A DNA stretch of 64,000 nt from Paraphaeosphaeria minitans (GCA_015832175.1 WJXW01000003.1:806001-870000), one strand, 5' to 3'. Counted from the first letter of the stretch, positions 11,794 to 25,850 are shown. Notes: generated from the sequence alone by a model not told the origin. Translations and numbers: made by a program.

Positions 11794-14700
11794 TTAATAT
11801 AAGGTGTAAATATTTTATAGTAATTAGCCCTAGGCTAGCAGATTTACTCTTACTATAGCGTATTATAATCTTAGCCTAGAAGCTAGAATAGACCGCTAGG
11901 TTATTACTATAGACCTTTATTATAGAGATAGTAGTAGTGCCTTATAATATATCTAAATAGTAATACACTTTTCACACTTATATAATCTCTAACCTCTACT
12001 AGAATTTAATTCTAGGGGCCCCCTAGCTAGCTAAGTTTAGGGTAGTAGTAGATATGTATAGTAGTAAAATTATAATTAGGGTAGCTAGGGGTCTTATTGC
12101 CTTTAATATCTAGGTAGTAAAGAAGTAGGACCTCCTTACTACACTTATAGATAAGAATAATAACGTAATACCCTTTAATACTCTAGATAAAGACTAGAAA
12201 GTGGTATTCTTAACTTTACTCTAGGATATTACCTAGATACTTATAATAACGCTTTTTTATATAGTAAGATTCCTACCCCCCTATAACGTAGTAAGGCTAG
12301 GCCTTATTAAAGATAGTAGGACTTTCCCCCTAGAACTAGTAGAGTATACTACTATTTTTAATGAGACTAAAGTGTCTAGCCTCTTACTATACTAAAGTAC
12401 GTTAGACTACTATATTTATCTAAAGTAGACCCTAAGCAGCTCCCTTCTAAAACTACCCTAGGGCCTACTATATAGCATATCTAGAGATTAGCTAGTAGAA
12501 CTCTAGCGCTAACTTATAGAACTTATAAATAAGGCCTAAATATAAGCTAGCTTCTCTTTAGTAGGTGCTCTAGTCCTTCTAGCCCTAAGGCCTAGGGGGA
12601 AATAGCGCCTATACGTTAACTATTAGGAGATTAACGTAATTTTTAAGCTAGATTAGCACTTTCTTTTATTTATTAAAGAAATACTGCGCACCCTCTCTTA
12701 GGCTACTTAGTTTATAAAGATAAATATCTGCGCTGCCTTTTATAAGCTATAAGTTATAGAGGGGAAAGAATACTATACTATATTCTATACCTAGTTTAGT
12801 CTCTTTAAGTAGTCAGTAGTTCTATTTAGACTAACTAGGGCACCTACTCTATTCTAGCGCTATATTAATAGCGCTCTAAAGAATACCCTAGGTAATATAT
12901 ATATAGTCTACCTAGATAATATCCTTATCTATATAATAGGACCCCTATACTAACACTAGAACTATATATAATAAGTGCTAGGACTCCTATAGGAAGCTAA
13001 ACTATATGTAGATCTAGAGAATTCGCGATAATAGAGGTTAGGTACCTAGGGTATTTTATTATAGTAGGTAAGGCTATTCGCCCTAATCTAGCAAAGATAT
13101 AGGTAATTAATTAATAAAACGCCCCCTCTATAGTGTGTATAGTCTACTACTTTATTAGCTTTACTAACTTCTATTATAACTTTCTTTTTTAATTCTCTAA
13201 GTAGGCTGCACCCCTATATACCCTTACTAAGAAAGGGGTCCTATTTTAATAGGGCCCTAGAGAATAAGAGGCCTTCTAGGCCCTAAAAGACATATTTATA
13301 TAGGGCCCTATTCTGGCGCTCTAGAACCTAGAGCGTAATACGCTAGTAGAGGTAGACTACTTAGGTAGCGCTACTAGGGCCTGCCTCTCTTAACGTATTA
13401 AGGGGATCTGGCACTTTATAGCCTACTACTCTATAGCCCTAACACTAGCCTAGTAGAACTATACTATTTATAACAAAGAGCTACTTATAATTATGTAGGC
13501 CCTATAGGTATAGAAACTAGAACTAATAAGAGTAGTATGCCTCTTTAAGATTCTAATAGACTATAAGAACCTTAAATACTTTATAAAGATTTAAAAATTA
13601 AATAAGCACTAGTACTAATAGTTAGAGTTACTCTCTACCTTTTACTTTTACCTCTACTACTAGCCTAGATTCTAGACAGCTAGACTAGACGCAATAAGCT
13701 AGTGTAAGTAGAATATAGTCTAGTAAATAAAAATAAACGCCCTACTAATAGTGCCTAGGACTATTTAGACCGCCTTAGTATAGACACAATCTTTAATAGT
13801 ACTAGTAGGGGCCTAGATCTTTACTAATACACATCTATAGGCACTTTAGGACGTAGCTATAGTAGAGTCTACCCCCTTTACTATATTAGGCTTAAGGTAG
13901 TGTACTATAGTAACTATATATTTCTTATAGTAGCTGCCACTTTCTAATAAATTAGAGACTATATAATTAGTACATATAGGTCCCTTCTATAGTAAGGAGT
14001 TCTTTAGGTCCTAGCTTAGAAACCTTTTACGACTACTATTATATAGCGCGCATATAAGTCTCTAGTTATAGGCTATTCTAGAAAGAACTCTATATTTAAG
14101 ATTATCTACTAGAACTACTACTAGGATAACATATTTAAAGACGTTGCCTAATTCGTGTATAATTACTACTACGTAGTAGTGTATATAGACTAGTAAAAGT
14201 AGTAAGGTCTCCTATAGCTACTCCTAATTATAGACTAGTACTAGGCGTAACTTTTAATAGATTTTATAGTAAACCTCTCCTAGGCCTCTATAGTAGCACC
14301 GCGATACCTACTTATAATTACTAATAGGCTATTAAAGTATATATAACTAGAAGCTATAACTTCTATAATAGTAGAGCACTATACAGCCTACTTCTATAAT
14401 ATATAGTAGTAGTTTTATAGCTTCCCTACCTTACTTATTATAGACAGAGGCTTAAACTAGCTAGGAAAGTTCTAGACTACGCTGTGTAAATTAACTAGAA
14501 TAAAATAACTCCTCTTTATAGTATACTACCCCTAGACTAACAGTAGTATAGAAAGGGTAAACTAAAAGGTACTCTTAGTCCTCTATATTATAGTTAACTT
14601 TAAGTAGATAGACTAGCTAGACTACCTCCTAGCCTACTAGCTTACGTTAAATAATAGAGTATCTACTATTATAGGCCTAAGCCTAAACTTTTTACTAAAT

Positions 14701-16963
14701 AGATATTACGTTAATCTCCTTAAGAGAATCCCCTTACTAGTAGAGTCTAGCTATACCCCTACTAGGAGAGTAAAGTACTTTCTAGACTACTTTAAAAAAA
14801 AGACCGCTTTAGCCTAAACTACTATCGCCTATAAATAGTAGCGTACTATAGAGGCTATAAACTACACCTACTACTTTATAGAGTAATTCTAAGTTAAAGA
14901 TAAGATATAGTTCTTGCTATATAACGTAAAAACTAACTAGCTAAAAAAAAAACTTAACTAGCTTAAGATTAAGTACACTATAATAGCTATACTATTTCTA
15001 CTTATAGTAACACTAGACCTATCTAGTAATCTCTATAAGACTATCTACGTTAACTTCTTTAAGTAAGCAGTAGATAATCCCCTGTCTAGTTAGATCTAGA
15101 CTAATACCTAGCTAGGCCTAGCCCTAGAGCTAGAAGAAGTAGACCTAGACCTATATAAATAAGAAGTAGAGAAAGTCCTATATATTAAGAACACCTAGAG
15201 TAAATAATAATAGGCACTAGTAAAGTAGACTAGGTAGGTATTACTAACTTAGGTACTAGTTAAAAACATTATAGACACTATAGCTCTAGACCGCTTTAAG
15301 GCCGCCTAGGGGGACTATAGGTATAATAATAGTCCTATCTAGCTTATAGGGAAGAACACATAAATATTATAAAAGAAGCTATAATAGGTATTTAAGAATT
15401 TATTCCCTTAATAACCTAGTAGAGGCGCTATTTATTTAAAAACTACTAGAGGCTATTAGCCCTAGAGTTGCAATAACTAAAGCGGCACTAAAGTAACACT
15501 AGGTAGGAATAAAAGGGGGCTATAATAACTATATTACTCTTCGCACTAGTAGTAGTAGTAGCTAGAAAGGTGCACTAAGCTAGCCCTAGATAAAAACTTA
15601 AGTAGAGTTACTTTATAAGGCTCTTAATATAGGTTAAAAAGTATATACTATTAAGCTAGGGCCGCTAGAAAGGTAGGGTAGTGTTAGCTAGGAGCTGTCT
15701 TAAGTTACTCTATAATAGTAGTAAGTAGGTTAGTAGTCTACGCTTAAGTCTAGGTTATTTTATTTAGGCGCCAGCCTATACTCTCTTTAGATTACTAGAT
15801 GTAATTTTCTATATTATTTATCTACTCTACTATATTGTTAGCTAACGCCACTAGATTCTAATTATAGTTACTACTACGCTAGGCTATAGTTATCTAGAGT
15901 AAAGGTGCTACTAGGGCTATATCTATACTAGGGGGGGTAACTACTATTCTGTTACTACGCTAAAATAGAGGTATAGTAAAAGAGTCTAGCTCTTAGATTA
16001 GGCTAGAGTTTTTAAGCGCTAAGTTTAGGTACTATTTATACTACTAGGCTAAGCAGTAGAACTCTATTATAAAGATAAGCAGCGTTCTAGTTATAGGCTT
16101 CTAGGGGTTAGTACTATACATTTTAGAATTATAGATATATAAATTACTATTAACCTAGCCTCGCTCTACATATTTAATCTAGAGGCGCAGAGCTTACTTT
16201 AGGCCTAGATTATTAGTAAAGAGGGCAGAATTATACTAGTAGGTGGCCTTAGTGCGATAGTAGGCGCTATAGGAGTGGCCCTAGAATAGTTAATAGCTAT
16301 ATAAACATTAATAATATTTTAGAATATAAGACTATAAACTTACTCTATACGCCTAAGCCGCCTTAAGCGCCTAATATATTTAATATATATAAGGCCTATA
16401 TTAGAATTAGCTAGCTCTTTATCTAAACTATCTCCTTAAAGGACTACGCTCTTAGTAACGCAGAGCCACTTTAAAGTATAAGTAAGGGTAATAAAGTTAA
16501 GGTAATTAGCTAATATACGCCTTTTAGAGGTTATAAAAGGGTAAAGGTAATTACTATTATTAAGCTACTATATAGGCGTGTTAACGCTCTAAAAAATCTC
16601 TTCTACTTTAGTATTATTAATCTCCTTCTTAGTATACATATAGCTAGGCTTAGTAGAGCGCTAGTTTAAGTCTAAAAGGTTATTACTACTACTACTACTA
16701 AGACTAAAGATATTTACTAAAGTAGCGCTATCTTAGAGGCTATTATTAATAATGTTAATATTAGCTATAGCTATAAATAGAATACTAAAAAAGAGGGCTA
16801 AAAGGCTAATAAGAGTATAGAGGCGTATAGCGTAAGAATAGAAAGGGAACTAGATTAGGGCTAAAAGGAGGTAAAAATAGAGGTAGTTATAGATAGTTAA
16901 GGAAGTTAGAATAGGCGTAGGTTAGGATTAGTATAAGAAAGAGAGAGTAGAAAAGAGAAGAAG
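11794..16963 (+). mobile_element. Ty3/Gypsy (family III), 5'-truncated copy
   Basis: Plus-strand pol that begins at the protease (aligning with 18447 of the next copy), so gag is missing. The RT YxDD box at 12909-12920 reads Y-L-D-N. The RT to RNase H link is clear at 13045-13500 (YLGYFII, then IYNKELLIIM). The integrase zone is at about 13880-14800 (LLIIDRGLN, IERVN), followed by a chromodomain-like part near 15170-15300 (ALVK(W)TR). From 15520 to 16963 lies a long 3' region of unknown content ending in a purine tract (GAGAGTAGAAAAGAGAAGAAG). RIP stops occur throughout. Confidence 0.88.
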
Positions 16964-17155
16964 TGTAATAGGCTAGGGCATAGCCCTAGCCTTTAGAAGG
17001 ATCTTAAGGAAAGGAACTGCCCTAAAGAAGTAGACCTACTAAGGAAAACTCTTCTTATAAGCGGCACACCCCCCTATAGAGACTTAATACCTAGAATTCA
17101 TCCTTTATATTTAGCACTTATAGTTCTGTTTATTCTCTAAGGCTAGCCTATAATA
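16964..17155 (+). repeat. Family III LTR shared by two tandem copies
   Basis: A 192-bp unit bounded by the inverted ends TGTAATAGGCTAG and CTAGCCTATAATA. It follows a purine tract and is directly followed by the gag of the next copy. The same unit occurs at 23909-24101 and 24442-24633. Sharing one LTR between two elements is typical of LTR-LTR recombination. A longer LTR (about 460-530 bp) truncated here is also possible. Confidence 0.68.
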
Positions 17156-20100
17156 TTAAATTCTAGGTCTTCTAGAAAAGAGTTATTTAAAGGAATAGAG
17201 AAATGTAATAGAGTCTAGAATAACCTACTAATAGATGCCTCTAATATTACTAAGTTAGTAGAATAACTATAGAACTTAATTACTACTAGAGATAAAGACT
17301 ACTCTACTATATAAACACTATAACTCTAGAATAAAGAGCTGCGTAAACTCTTTATACGCTAATAGGCCTACGCTAGCACTGCCCTAGGCCTATCTACCTC
17401 TACTATAGGGGGCGGATCTCTATTTACTAGTATAGACTAGCTAATTCTATAGCGTAAACTACTTCTAAGCCTAACTAAGTTTAGGGGCTTAAAGACACAG
17501 TTTAGGGCCTAGAAGGTTATAATAGATTATAAGCTCTAAGCTAATAAGTAGTTTATTAGCTCCCCCTAAGAGGAATAGGCGCTAATATAGAACTGTCTAG
17601 ATAATAGTCCTTAAGACACAGTAGTAGCCTTCTACTAAACTAGGGGGGCAGACAGCCAGTTTAACCTATAAATATTTATACAGTACTTTACCTTTATATA
17701 TACTAATAAACACGCCTAGTAAAAGGCTAAAGCACGCTTTAATATAATTAGGTAGGGCCCTAAAAAGAGTTTCTTTAACTTTTACGTCCGCTTTAAATAG
17801 ACCTTAGTAGAGGTAGGCGGCGGCTAGTAAAGTAACACTAAGAAACTACGTAAGTTGCGCCGCGTAATCTAGCGCGATATCTATATAGTTACTCTTAACT
17901 ATAACGTTCCTAAAGGGGACTACAACGCGGCTATTACTAGGTTTTTATAGATTACAGCGAATCTTAAAATAAAGGCCCTAGAAGATAAGCTTACTACTTA
18001 AGCTACCTCCTATAAAAGTAGCTAGCCCCCTCCTAAGAACAGTAATAGCGACGTTTATATAACTCCTATAGTAGCTTTAACTTTAATCTAGCCCTAAGCT
18101 AGCGGAGAGGCAGGTAAGTAGTGCCTAAACTAGATACCTAAATATATCTTCTAGTAACACTAGAATGTAGGCGTGTGCACTTACTATAGTAAGTCTAACT
18201 ATATAGCTAGAGTCTACCTTAATATAGTTTTACTCTAGGCTATTACAACCTAACTTTAGCATAATAAAATAAGTATCTAGTTAGAAAAAGAATAGCCCCT
18301 AGTCTAGCACTAATATAGGGGCTAAGCGCGATAGTATTAATAGAGGTATAATTAGGGTAAGCTATAATAGTTAGAGTGGCTAGGGCTAGAGTAGGCATAA
18401 ATAGGCCTACCTCTACCCTCTACGTCTTCCTTAATAGCACATAGTATATAGAGGCCCTAATTAATATAGGGTGTAAATACTTTATAGTAATTAGCCCTAG
18501 GCTAGTAGATTCGCTCTCGCTATAGCGTATTATAATCCTAGCCTAAAAGCTAGAATAGGCTGCTAGATTATTACTATAGACCCTTATTACAGAGATAGCA
18601 GTAGTGCCTTATAATATATTTAGGTAGTAATAGACCTTTCACGCTTATATAATCCCTAACCTCTACTAGGATATAATTCTAAGGGCCCCCTAGCTAGCTA
18701 AGTCTAGGGTAGTAGTAGATGTCTATAGCGGCGAAATTATAATTAGCGCGGCTAGGGGTCTTGTCGCTTTTAATACCTAGGTAGTAGAGAGGCGGGGCCT
18801 CCTTACTACGCTAGTAGATAAGAAGGATAATATAACACCCTTTAATACTCTAGATAAAAACTAAAAAGGGGTATTTCTAACTTTGCTCTAAGATATTACT
18901 TAAATACTTATAATAACGCTTCTTTACACAGTAGGACTCCTACCCCCCTATAACGTAGTAGGGCTAGGCCTTACTAAAGATAGTAGGACTCTCCCCCTAG
19001 AACTAGTAGAGTACGCTACTATCTTTAATAAAACTAAGGTATTTAGCCTCCTACTATACTAGGGCACGTTAGACTACTATATCTACCTAAAGTGAACCCT
19101 AAGCGGCTCCCTCCTAAGACTACCTTAGGGCCCGCTATACAGTATATCTAGAAATTAGCTAGTAGAACTCTAGCGCCAACTTATAGAACTTATAAATAAA
19201 AGCTAGATATAAGCTAGCTCCTTTTTAGTAAGTGCTTTAGTCCTTCTAGCCCTAAAGCCTAGAGGGAAATAGCGCCTATATATTAACTATTAGGAGATTA
19301 ATACAATCTCTAAGCTAGATTAGTACCTCCTTTTACTTATTAAAGAGACACTACGTACCCTCTCCTAAGCTACTTAGTTTATAAAAGTAGATATCTACGC
19401 TACCTTTTATAAGCTATAAGTTATAGAGGGGAAAGAACACTACACTATATTCTACACCTAGTTTGGCCTCTTTAAGTAGTTAGTAGTCCTATTTAGACTA
19501 ACTAGGGCACCTACTATATTCTAGCGCTACATTAATAGCGCTCTAAAAGATACCTTAGGCGATATATATACAGCTTACCTAGATAATGTCCTTATCTATA
19601 TAATAGGGCCCCTACACTAACACTAGGACTATATACAATAAGTGCTAGGACTCCTATAGGAAGCTAGACTATATGTAGACTTAGGGAAATGTAAATTTGC
19701 AATAATAGAGGTTAGGTACCTAGGGTATTTTATTATAGTAGGCAAGGCTATTTGCCTTAATCTAGTAAAGATATAAGTAATTAATTAATAGGACGCCCCC
19801 TCTATAGTGCGTATAGTCTACTACTTTATTAGCTTTACTAACTTCTATTACGACTTTCTTCCCTAATTCTCTAAGTAGGCCGCACCTCTATATACCTTTA
19901 CGAAAAAAGAGGTCCTATTTTAATAGGGCCCTAGAGAATAAGAGGCCTTCTAGGCCCTAAAGGATATATTTGTATAGGGCCCTATCCTGGCGCTCTAGGA
20001 CCTAGAGCGCGATACGCTAGTAAAAATAGACTACTTAAGTGGCGCTACTAGGGCCTACCTCTCCTAACGTATTAAGGGGATCTAGCACCCTATAGCCTAC

Positions 20101-23100
20101 TACTCTATAGCCCTAACACTAGCCTAGCAGAACTACACTATTTATAATAAAGAGCTACTTATAATTGTGTAGGCCCTCTAAGCATAGAGACTAGAGCTAA
20201 TAGAAGTAGCGCGCCCTTTTAAAATTCTAATAGACTATAAGAACCTTAAATACTTTATAAAGATCTAAGAATTAAGCGAGCGCTAGCACTAGTAGTTAGA
20301 GTTACTTTTTACCTTTTACTTCTACCTTTACTACTAGCCTAGATCTTAGGTAGCTAGACTAGACGCACTAAGCTGGCGTAAGTAGAATATAGCCTAGTAG
20401 ACAAGAATAAACGCCCTACTAATAGTATCTAGGACTATATAGGCTACCCTAGTGTAGACGCGATCTTTAACAGCACTAGTAAAGGCTTAGATCTTTACTA
20501 ACACGTATTTATAGGCACTCTAGGACGTAGCTATAGTAGAGTTCCCCCTCTACTATATTAGGCTTAAGGTAGTGCGCTGTAGTAACTATATATTTCTTAT
20601 AGCAGCTGCCACCTCCTAATAAATTAGAGACTATATAATTAGTGCGTATAGGTCTCTTCTATAGCGTGGAGTCCTTTAGGTCCTAGCTTAGGAACCTCTT
20701 ACTACTACTATTATATAGCGAGTATATAAGTCTCTAGTTATAGGCTATTTTAGGAAGAACTCTACGTTTAAGATAATCTACTAGAACTACTACTAGAATA
20801 ATATATCTAAAGATGTTACCTAATTTGTGCGTAATTACTACTGTGTAGGAGCGTATATAGACTAGTAGAAGTAGTAAGGTCTCCTATAGCCACTCCTAAT
20901 TATAGACTAGTACTAGGCGCAACTCTTAATAGATTTTATAGTAGACCTCCCTTAGGCCTCTATAGCAGCACTGCGATACCTGCTTATAATTACTAATAGG
21001 CTGTTAAAGTATATATAACTAGAAGCTATAACTTCTATAATAGTAGAGCACTATATAGCCTACTTCTATAATATATAGTAGTAATTCTATAGTTTCCCTA
21101 CCTTACTAATTATAGATAGAGGCTTAGACTAGCTAGGGAAGTTCTAGACTACACTATATAAATTAACTAGAATAAAACAACTCCTCTCTATAGTATACTA
21201 CCCCTAGACTAACAGCGGCATAGAGAGGGCGAACTAGGAGGTACTCTTAGTTCTCTATATTATAGTTAACTTTAAATAGACAAACTAGCTAGACTGCCTT
21301 CTAGCCTACTAGCTTACGTTAAATAATAGAGTATCTACTACTATAGGCCTAAGCCTAAACTTTCTACTAAATAGATATTATGTTAATCTCCTTAAGAGAA
21401 TCCTCTTACTAGTAAAGTCTACTTACACCCCTACTAGAAGGGTAAAGTACTTCCTAGACTACCTTAAAAGAGGGATAGCTTTAGCCTAGACTGCTATTAC
21501 CTATAGATAGTAGTATACTATAGAGACTATAAACTACACCTACTGCCCTATAGAGCGATTCTAAGTTAGAGATAAAGTATAGTTCTTACTACGTAACGTA
21601 AAAACTAACTAGCTAAAGAAGAAACTTAACTAGCTTAAAGTTAAGTATACTATAATAGCTATACTATTTCTACTTATAGTAATACTAGACCTGTCTAGTA
21701 ATCTCTATAAGACTGTCTATATTAACCTCTTTAAGTAAGCGGCGGACAATCCCCTATCTAGTTAGACCTAGACTAACGCCTAGCTAGGCCTAGCCCTAGA
21801 GCTAGAAGAAGCGGACCTAGACCTATATAAATAAGAAGTAGAGGAGGTCCTACGTATTAAGAATACCTAGAGAAAATAATAATAGGCACTAGTAAAGTAG
21901 ACTAGGTAGGTATTACTAACTTAGGTACTAGTTAAAAATATTATAGATACTATAGCTCTAGACTGCTTTAAGGCCGCCTAAGGGGACTATAGGCATAATA
22001 ATAGTCCTATCTAGCCTATAAGGAAGAACATATAAACATTACAAGGGAAGCTATAATAGGTATTTAAGAATTTATTCTTTTACTAACCTAGTAGAGGCGC
22101 TATCTATCTAAAAACTACTAAAGGCTATTAGCCCTAGGGTTGCTATAACTAAAGCAGCACTAAAGTAACACTAAATAGAAATAAAGGGGGGCTATAATAA
22201 CTACATTACTCTTCGCACTAGTGGCAGCAGCACCTAAAAAGGTGCACTAAGCTAGCCCTAGATAAAAGCTTAGGTAGAGTTACTCTATAAGGCTCTTAAT
22301 ATAGGTTAAAGGGTATACGCTGTTAGGCTAGGACTACTAGAAGGGTAAGGTAGTGTTAGCTAGGAGCTATTCTAAGTCGCTCTATAATAGTGGCGAGTAG
22401 GTTAGTAGTTTACGCTTAGGTCTAGGTTATCTTGTCTAGGCGCTAGCCTATACTCTCCTTAGATTACTAGATGTAATTTCCTATATTATTTATCTACCCC
22501 GCTATATTATTAGCTAACGCCACTAGATTCTAATTATAGTTACTGCTACGCTAGGCTAGAGTTATCTAGAGCAAAGGTGCTACTAGGGCTATGTCTATAC
22601 TAGGGGGGGCGACTATTATTCTATTGCCACGCTAAAGTGGGGACATAGTAGGGGAGCCTAGCTCCTAGATTAGGCTAGAATTTTTAAGCGCCAAGTTTAG
22701 GTACCGCTTATACTACTAGGCTAAGTGGTAGAACTCTACTATAAAGGTAGGTAGCGTTCTAGTTATAGGCTTCTAGGGGTTAGTACTATACGTTCTAGGA
22801 TTATAGATATGCGAATTGCTATTAACCTAGCCTCGCTCTATATATTTAATCTAGAGGCGTAGAGCCTACTTTAGGTCTAGGTTATTAGCAAAGGGGGCAG
22901 AATTATACTAGTAGGTAGCCTTAGTGTAATAGTAGGCGCTATAGGAGTAGTCCTAGAATAGTTAATAGCTGTATAAATATTAATAATAGTTTAAAATATA
23001 AGGCTATAGACTTACTCTACGCACCTAAGCCGCCTTAGGCGCCTAATATATTTAATATATATAAGGCCTATATTAGAGTTAGCTAGCTCTTTATCTAAAC

Positions 23101-23908
23101 TATCTTCTTAAAGGACTACGCTTTTAGTAACACAAAGCTGCTTTAAAGTATAAATAAGGGTAATAAAGTTAGAGTAATTAGCTAGTACACGCCTTTTAGA
23201 GGTTATAAAGGAGTAAAGGTAATTACTACTATTAGGCTACTGTGTAGGCGTGTTAAGGCTCTAGAGAATCTCTTCTACTTTAGTGTTATTAATCTCCTCC
23301 TTAGTATGCGCATAGCTAGGCTTAATAAGGCACTAGTTTAGGTCTAGAGGGTTATTACTACTACTACTACTAGGACTAAAAATATCTACTAAGGCGGCGC
23401 TATCTTAAAAGCTATTATTAATAATATTAATATTAGCTATAGCTGCGAATAGAATACTAAAAAAGAAGGCTAAGAGGCTAATAAAAGTATAGGGGCGTAT
23501 AGCGCAGGAACAGAAAGGGGACTAGATTAGGGCTAAAAGGAGATAGGGATAGAGGTAGTTATAGATAGTTAAGGAAGTTAGAATAGGCGCAGGTTAGAGT
23601 TAGTATAGGAAAGAGAGAGTAGAGAAAGGAAGAGAGAAAGTAAAATAACGTAAATATAAAAAAACTGCGATAGCAACGCACTACTAAGGCAATAGATATA
23701 TAATAATTATATTAGAAAAGGTAAGAGCGCTGTCCTATTACTTTATAATAATAAGGTAAATAAATAAACTGCCTAATAAGGGCCCTCGCCCTAAGGCCGC
23801 CTTAGGGCTGCCTTTACACTACTACCTTACTATAGCATAATACTCTTAAGATCTCTAAAGCTTATCTTATAACTATAAGACGTTTTAAACTAAGTAAGGT
23901 CTAAGGTA
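17156..23908 (+). mobile_element. Ty3/Gypsy (family III), near-full-length copy with gag and pol
   Basis: The gag at about 17160-18320 includes a retrotransposon-gag-like stretch near 17740-17800 and a zinc knuckle at about 18177-18218 (C-T-Y-Y-S-K-S-N-Y-I-A-R, originally CX2CX4H). The protease starts near 18450 (ALINIGCKYFIVIS). The RT YxDD box at 19576-19587 reads Y-L-D-N-V-L-I-Y, with YVDLGKCKF downstream. RNase H runs to about 20180 and the integrase covers about 20550-21470. A chromodomain-like part is near 21840-21960. The 22193-23635 stretch repeats the 3' region of the upstream copy. Confidence 0.9.
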
Positions 23909-24101
23909 TATAATAGGCTAGGGTATAGCCCTAGTCTTTAGAAGGATTTTAAGGAAAGGAACCGCCCTAAAGAAGTAGACCTACTAAGGAAAACTCTTTT
24001 TATAAGCGGCACACCCCCCTATAGAGACTTAATACCTAGAATTTATCCTTTACATTTTGGCACTTACAGTTCTGTTCATTCTCTAAGGCTAGCCTATAAC
24101 A
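23909..24101 (+). repeat. Family III 3' LTR
   Basis: A 193-bp copy of the family III LTR ending in an unmutated CTAGCCTATAACA. The inverted ends match those of the copies at 16964 and 24442. Confidence 0.68.
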
Positions 24102-24441
24102 AGAAGAAAGATAAAGTAATATAAATATAAAGAGACTATAATAGTAACGCACTACTAAAGTAATAGATATATAATAATTATATTAGAAAGAGTAGGAGCG
24201 CTGTCCTATCGCCTTATAATAATAAGGTAAATAAATAAACTACCTAATAAGGGCCCTCGCCCTAAGACCGCCTTAGGGCCGCCTCTACACTATAAGGGAA
24301 CCCTTGCTAAAATAATAATAAGTTTCTAATAGAAAAATAACGCCTATAACACTACTATCTTACTATAGTATAATACTCCTAAGATCTCTAAGGCTTACCT
24401 TATAACTATAAGACGTTTTAAACTAAGTAAGGTCTAGGGCA
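24102..24441 (+). repeat. Duplicated family III 3'-region segment between two LTRs
   Basis: This repeats the 23636-23908 sequence that precedes the LTR at 23909, so a 3'-region plus LTR block of about 460-530 bp stands twice in tandem. This copy has about 56 extra bp (near 24290-24350) flanked by direct ACACTA hexamers. The other copy has a single ACACTA there, consistent with a deletion between short repeats or a small insertion. Confidence 0.7.
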
Positions 24442-24633
24442 TATAATAGACTAGGGCTATGCCCTAGCCTTTAGAAGGATCTTAAAGAAAGGAACTACCC
24501 TAAAGAAGTAGACCTACTAAGGAAAACTCTTCTTATAAGCAGTACACCCCCCTATAGAGACTTTATATCTAGAATTTATTCTTTACATTTGGCACTTACA
24601 GTTCTATTCACTCTCTAAGGCTAGCCTATAATA
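24442..24633 (+). repeat. Second family III LTR at the right end of the array
   Basis: A 192-bp LTR copy, TATAATAGACTAG to CTAGCCTATAATA. The next base (24634) begins a family I gag fragment on the minus strand that lacks its zinc-knuckle part. The family III array therefore ends inside a family I element. Confidence 0.68.
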
Positions 24634-24750
24634 GTCTTAGTTATTAGTTATTAACTTCTATTTAAAACATATTTATTAGGCTACTTAAGGCCTATCCTTC
24701 CTCCTTTTCCTTTACTTATATAGTTAAACTAGACATCTTCTATTAGTTTA
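24634..24750 (-). mobile_element. Interrupted family I gag fragment (left part)
   Basis: It matches 30166-30282 of the neighbouring element (the segment just beyond the zinc knuckle). It is cut at 24750 by the LTR of the inserted element and resumes at 31498. The pentamer GTTTA at 24746-24750 is repeated at 31498-31502, and the uninterrupted copy reads ATTAGTTTGTATCTC. Confidence 0.88.
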
Positions 24751-25206
24751 TGTTAAATCCAAGAGGGTAGCTAGTCCTAAAGGGTTAAGGTTAGTTCTTA
24801 GGCAGGAGTACTTACAGAAGGTGGAAGGTCTTGTTAATATAGTAGTATTTTGTAAAGTGTGATAAGTTAATAATTTAGTCTACTAGAATCTAAATAATAG
24901 ATTAATAAATAGATTAAATATAAGTATAAGAAGCCTATTCTCGCGTTCCTATATACTAAGTAGTCCTACACTTCCTAGAATCCTATATGTCCTAGAGTCC
25001 TATATGTCCTAGAGTCCTATATATCCTAGAGTTCTGTACGGGCGAGTCCCACGCGTCCTAGAGTTCCTGTATAGGCAAGGCCTATACGATCCTTAGGATC
25101 CTTAGGACTTATAACTTATTATCTAACTACCTACTTAGCTAACTCTAGTAGACTAGTAGTCTAATAAGCTTACGCCCTACTACTTATATATAACTAGATC
25201 CTAATA
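24751..25206 (-). repeat. 3' LTR (type A) of the 24751-31497 element
   Basis: 456 bp, plus-strand ends TGTTAAATCC and GATCCTAATA. U3 holds three 17-bp tandem units of TCCTAGAGTCCTATATG at 24973-25023, plus degenerate ones to about 25075. Confidence 0.92.
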
Positions 25207-25329
25207 TTATCCTCCCCCTCTAAGCTTAATATTTTTATAAGTTAACTACTTATAAAGTTATTATCTTGTTCTATTTAATATCGCTACAGTTAAGCTAATT
25301 ATCTTAAAAAAGACTACGTTTTTATAATA

Positions 25330-25850
25330 GTTACCTATTTGTAGTACACTAAAAAGAAATACACTTATTGTCTTTCTTCTTTGCACTCTTAGTGTACTAA
25401 CTATATTAGGTAAGGAAACTAGAAGTGTGAGCCTAAGGAGATCTTTTTACTAAATTATTTAAAAATAGATACTAAAATAGAGAGGTTAGAGAAGTTAGAG
25501 GCTAAAGAGAAGGCAAAGCTCTATATTAAAAAAGAGCTAGCTAAGGTAGCTCTCTTTTACGCTTATTAGGCGTAAGAGAAAATAGCGCATTTACGTAATT
25601 AGCGAAAGAAATTACGTTAGAAAGAATAAGAATTGTTTAATTATAGCATAAGTACTATAGATAAGTTAGAAGCGCTTAAGGCGTAGGAGGAGTTAGCGTA
25701 AGCTACTGCGTTAATAAATCCTAACACGCTATTAGGCGTTAAGGTAATTAACTAGTCTATTTTATAGGCTAGCCCTTATGCTAGTAGTAATTTCTAGGTA
25801 TATCCTAGTTATCTCTTTATAATTTCTAGTGTTTAATTGTAGAAGTTGTT
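25330..25850 (+). pseudogene. Antisense ORF remnant (family I, type A): Cys-rich head, coiled-coil-like body
   Basis: Lies between chromodomain and 3' LTR, opposite to the element's own genes. Readable features are a Cys pattern at 25394-25430 (C-T-N-Y, then K-C-E, originally CX2C...C) and a charged helical body (KIERLEKLEAKEKAKLYIKK). An Arg/Lys-rich segment (HLRNQ(R)KKLR) and a shared tail (SISTIDKLEALKA) follow. The homologous antisense frame is on the minus strand at 1045-1590. It lacks any resemblance to gag, pol or env that I can name. Function unknown. Confidence 0.52.

Noticed and set aside
15521..17155. A 1.6-1.9-kb LTR for family III, starting after AAAAGGGGGC
   Set aside because: The 192-bp unit has 13-bp inverted ends, follows a purine tract and stands directly before gag, which explains the layout better. 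The long repeat is simply the shared 3' region of two copies.
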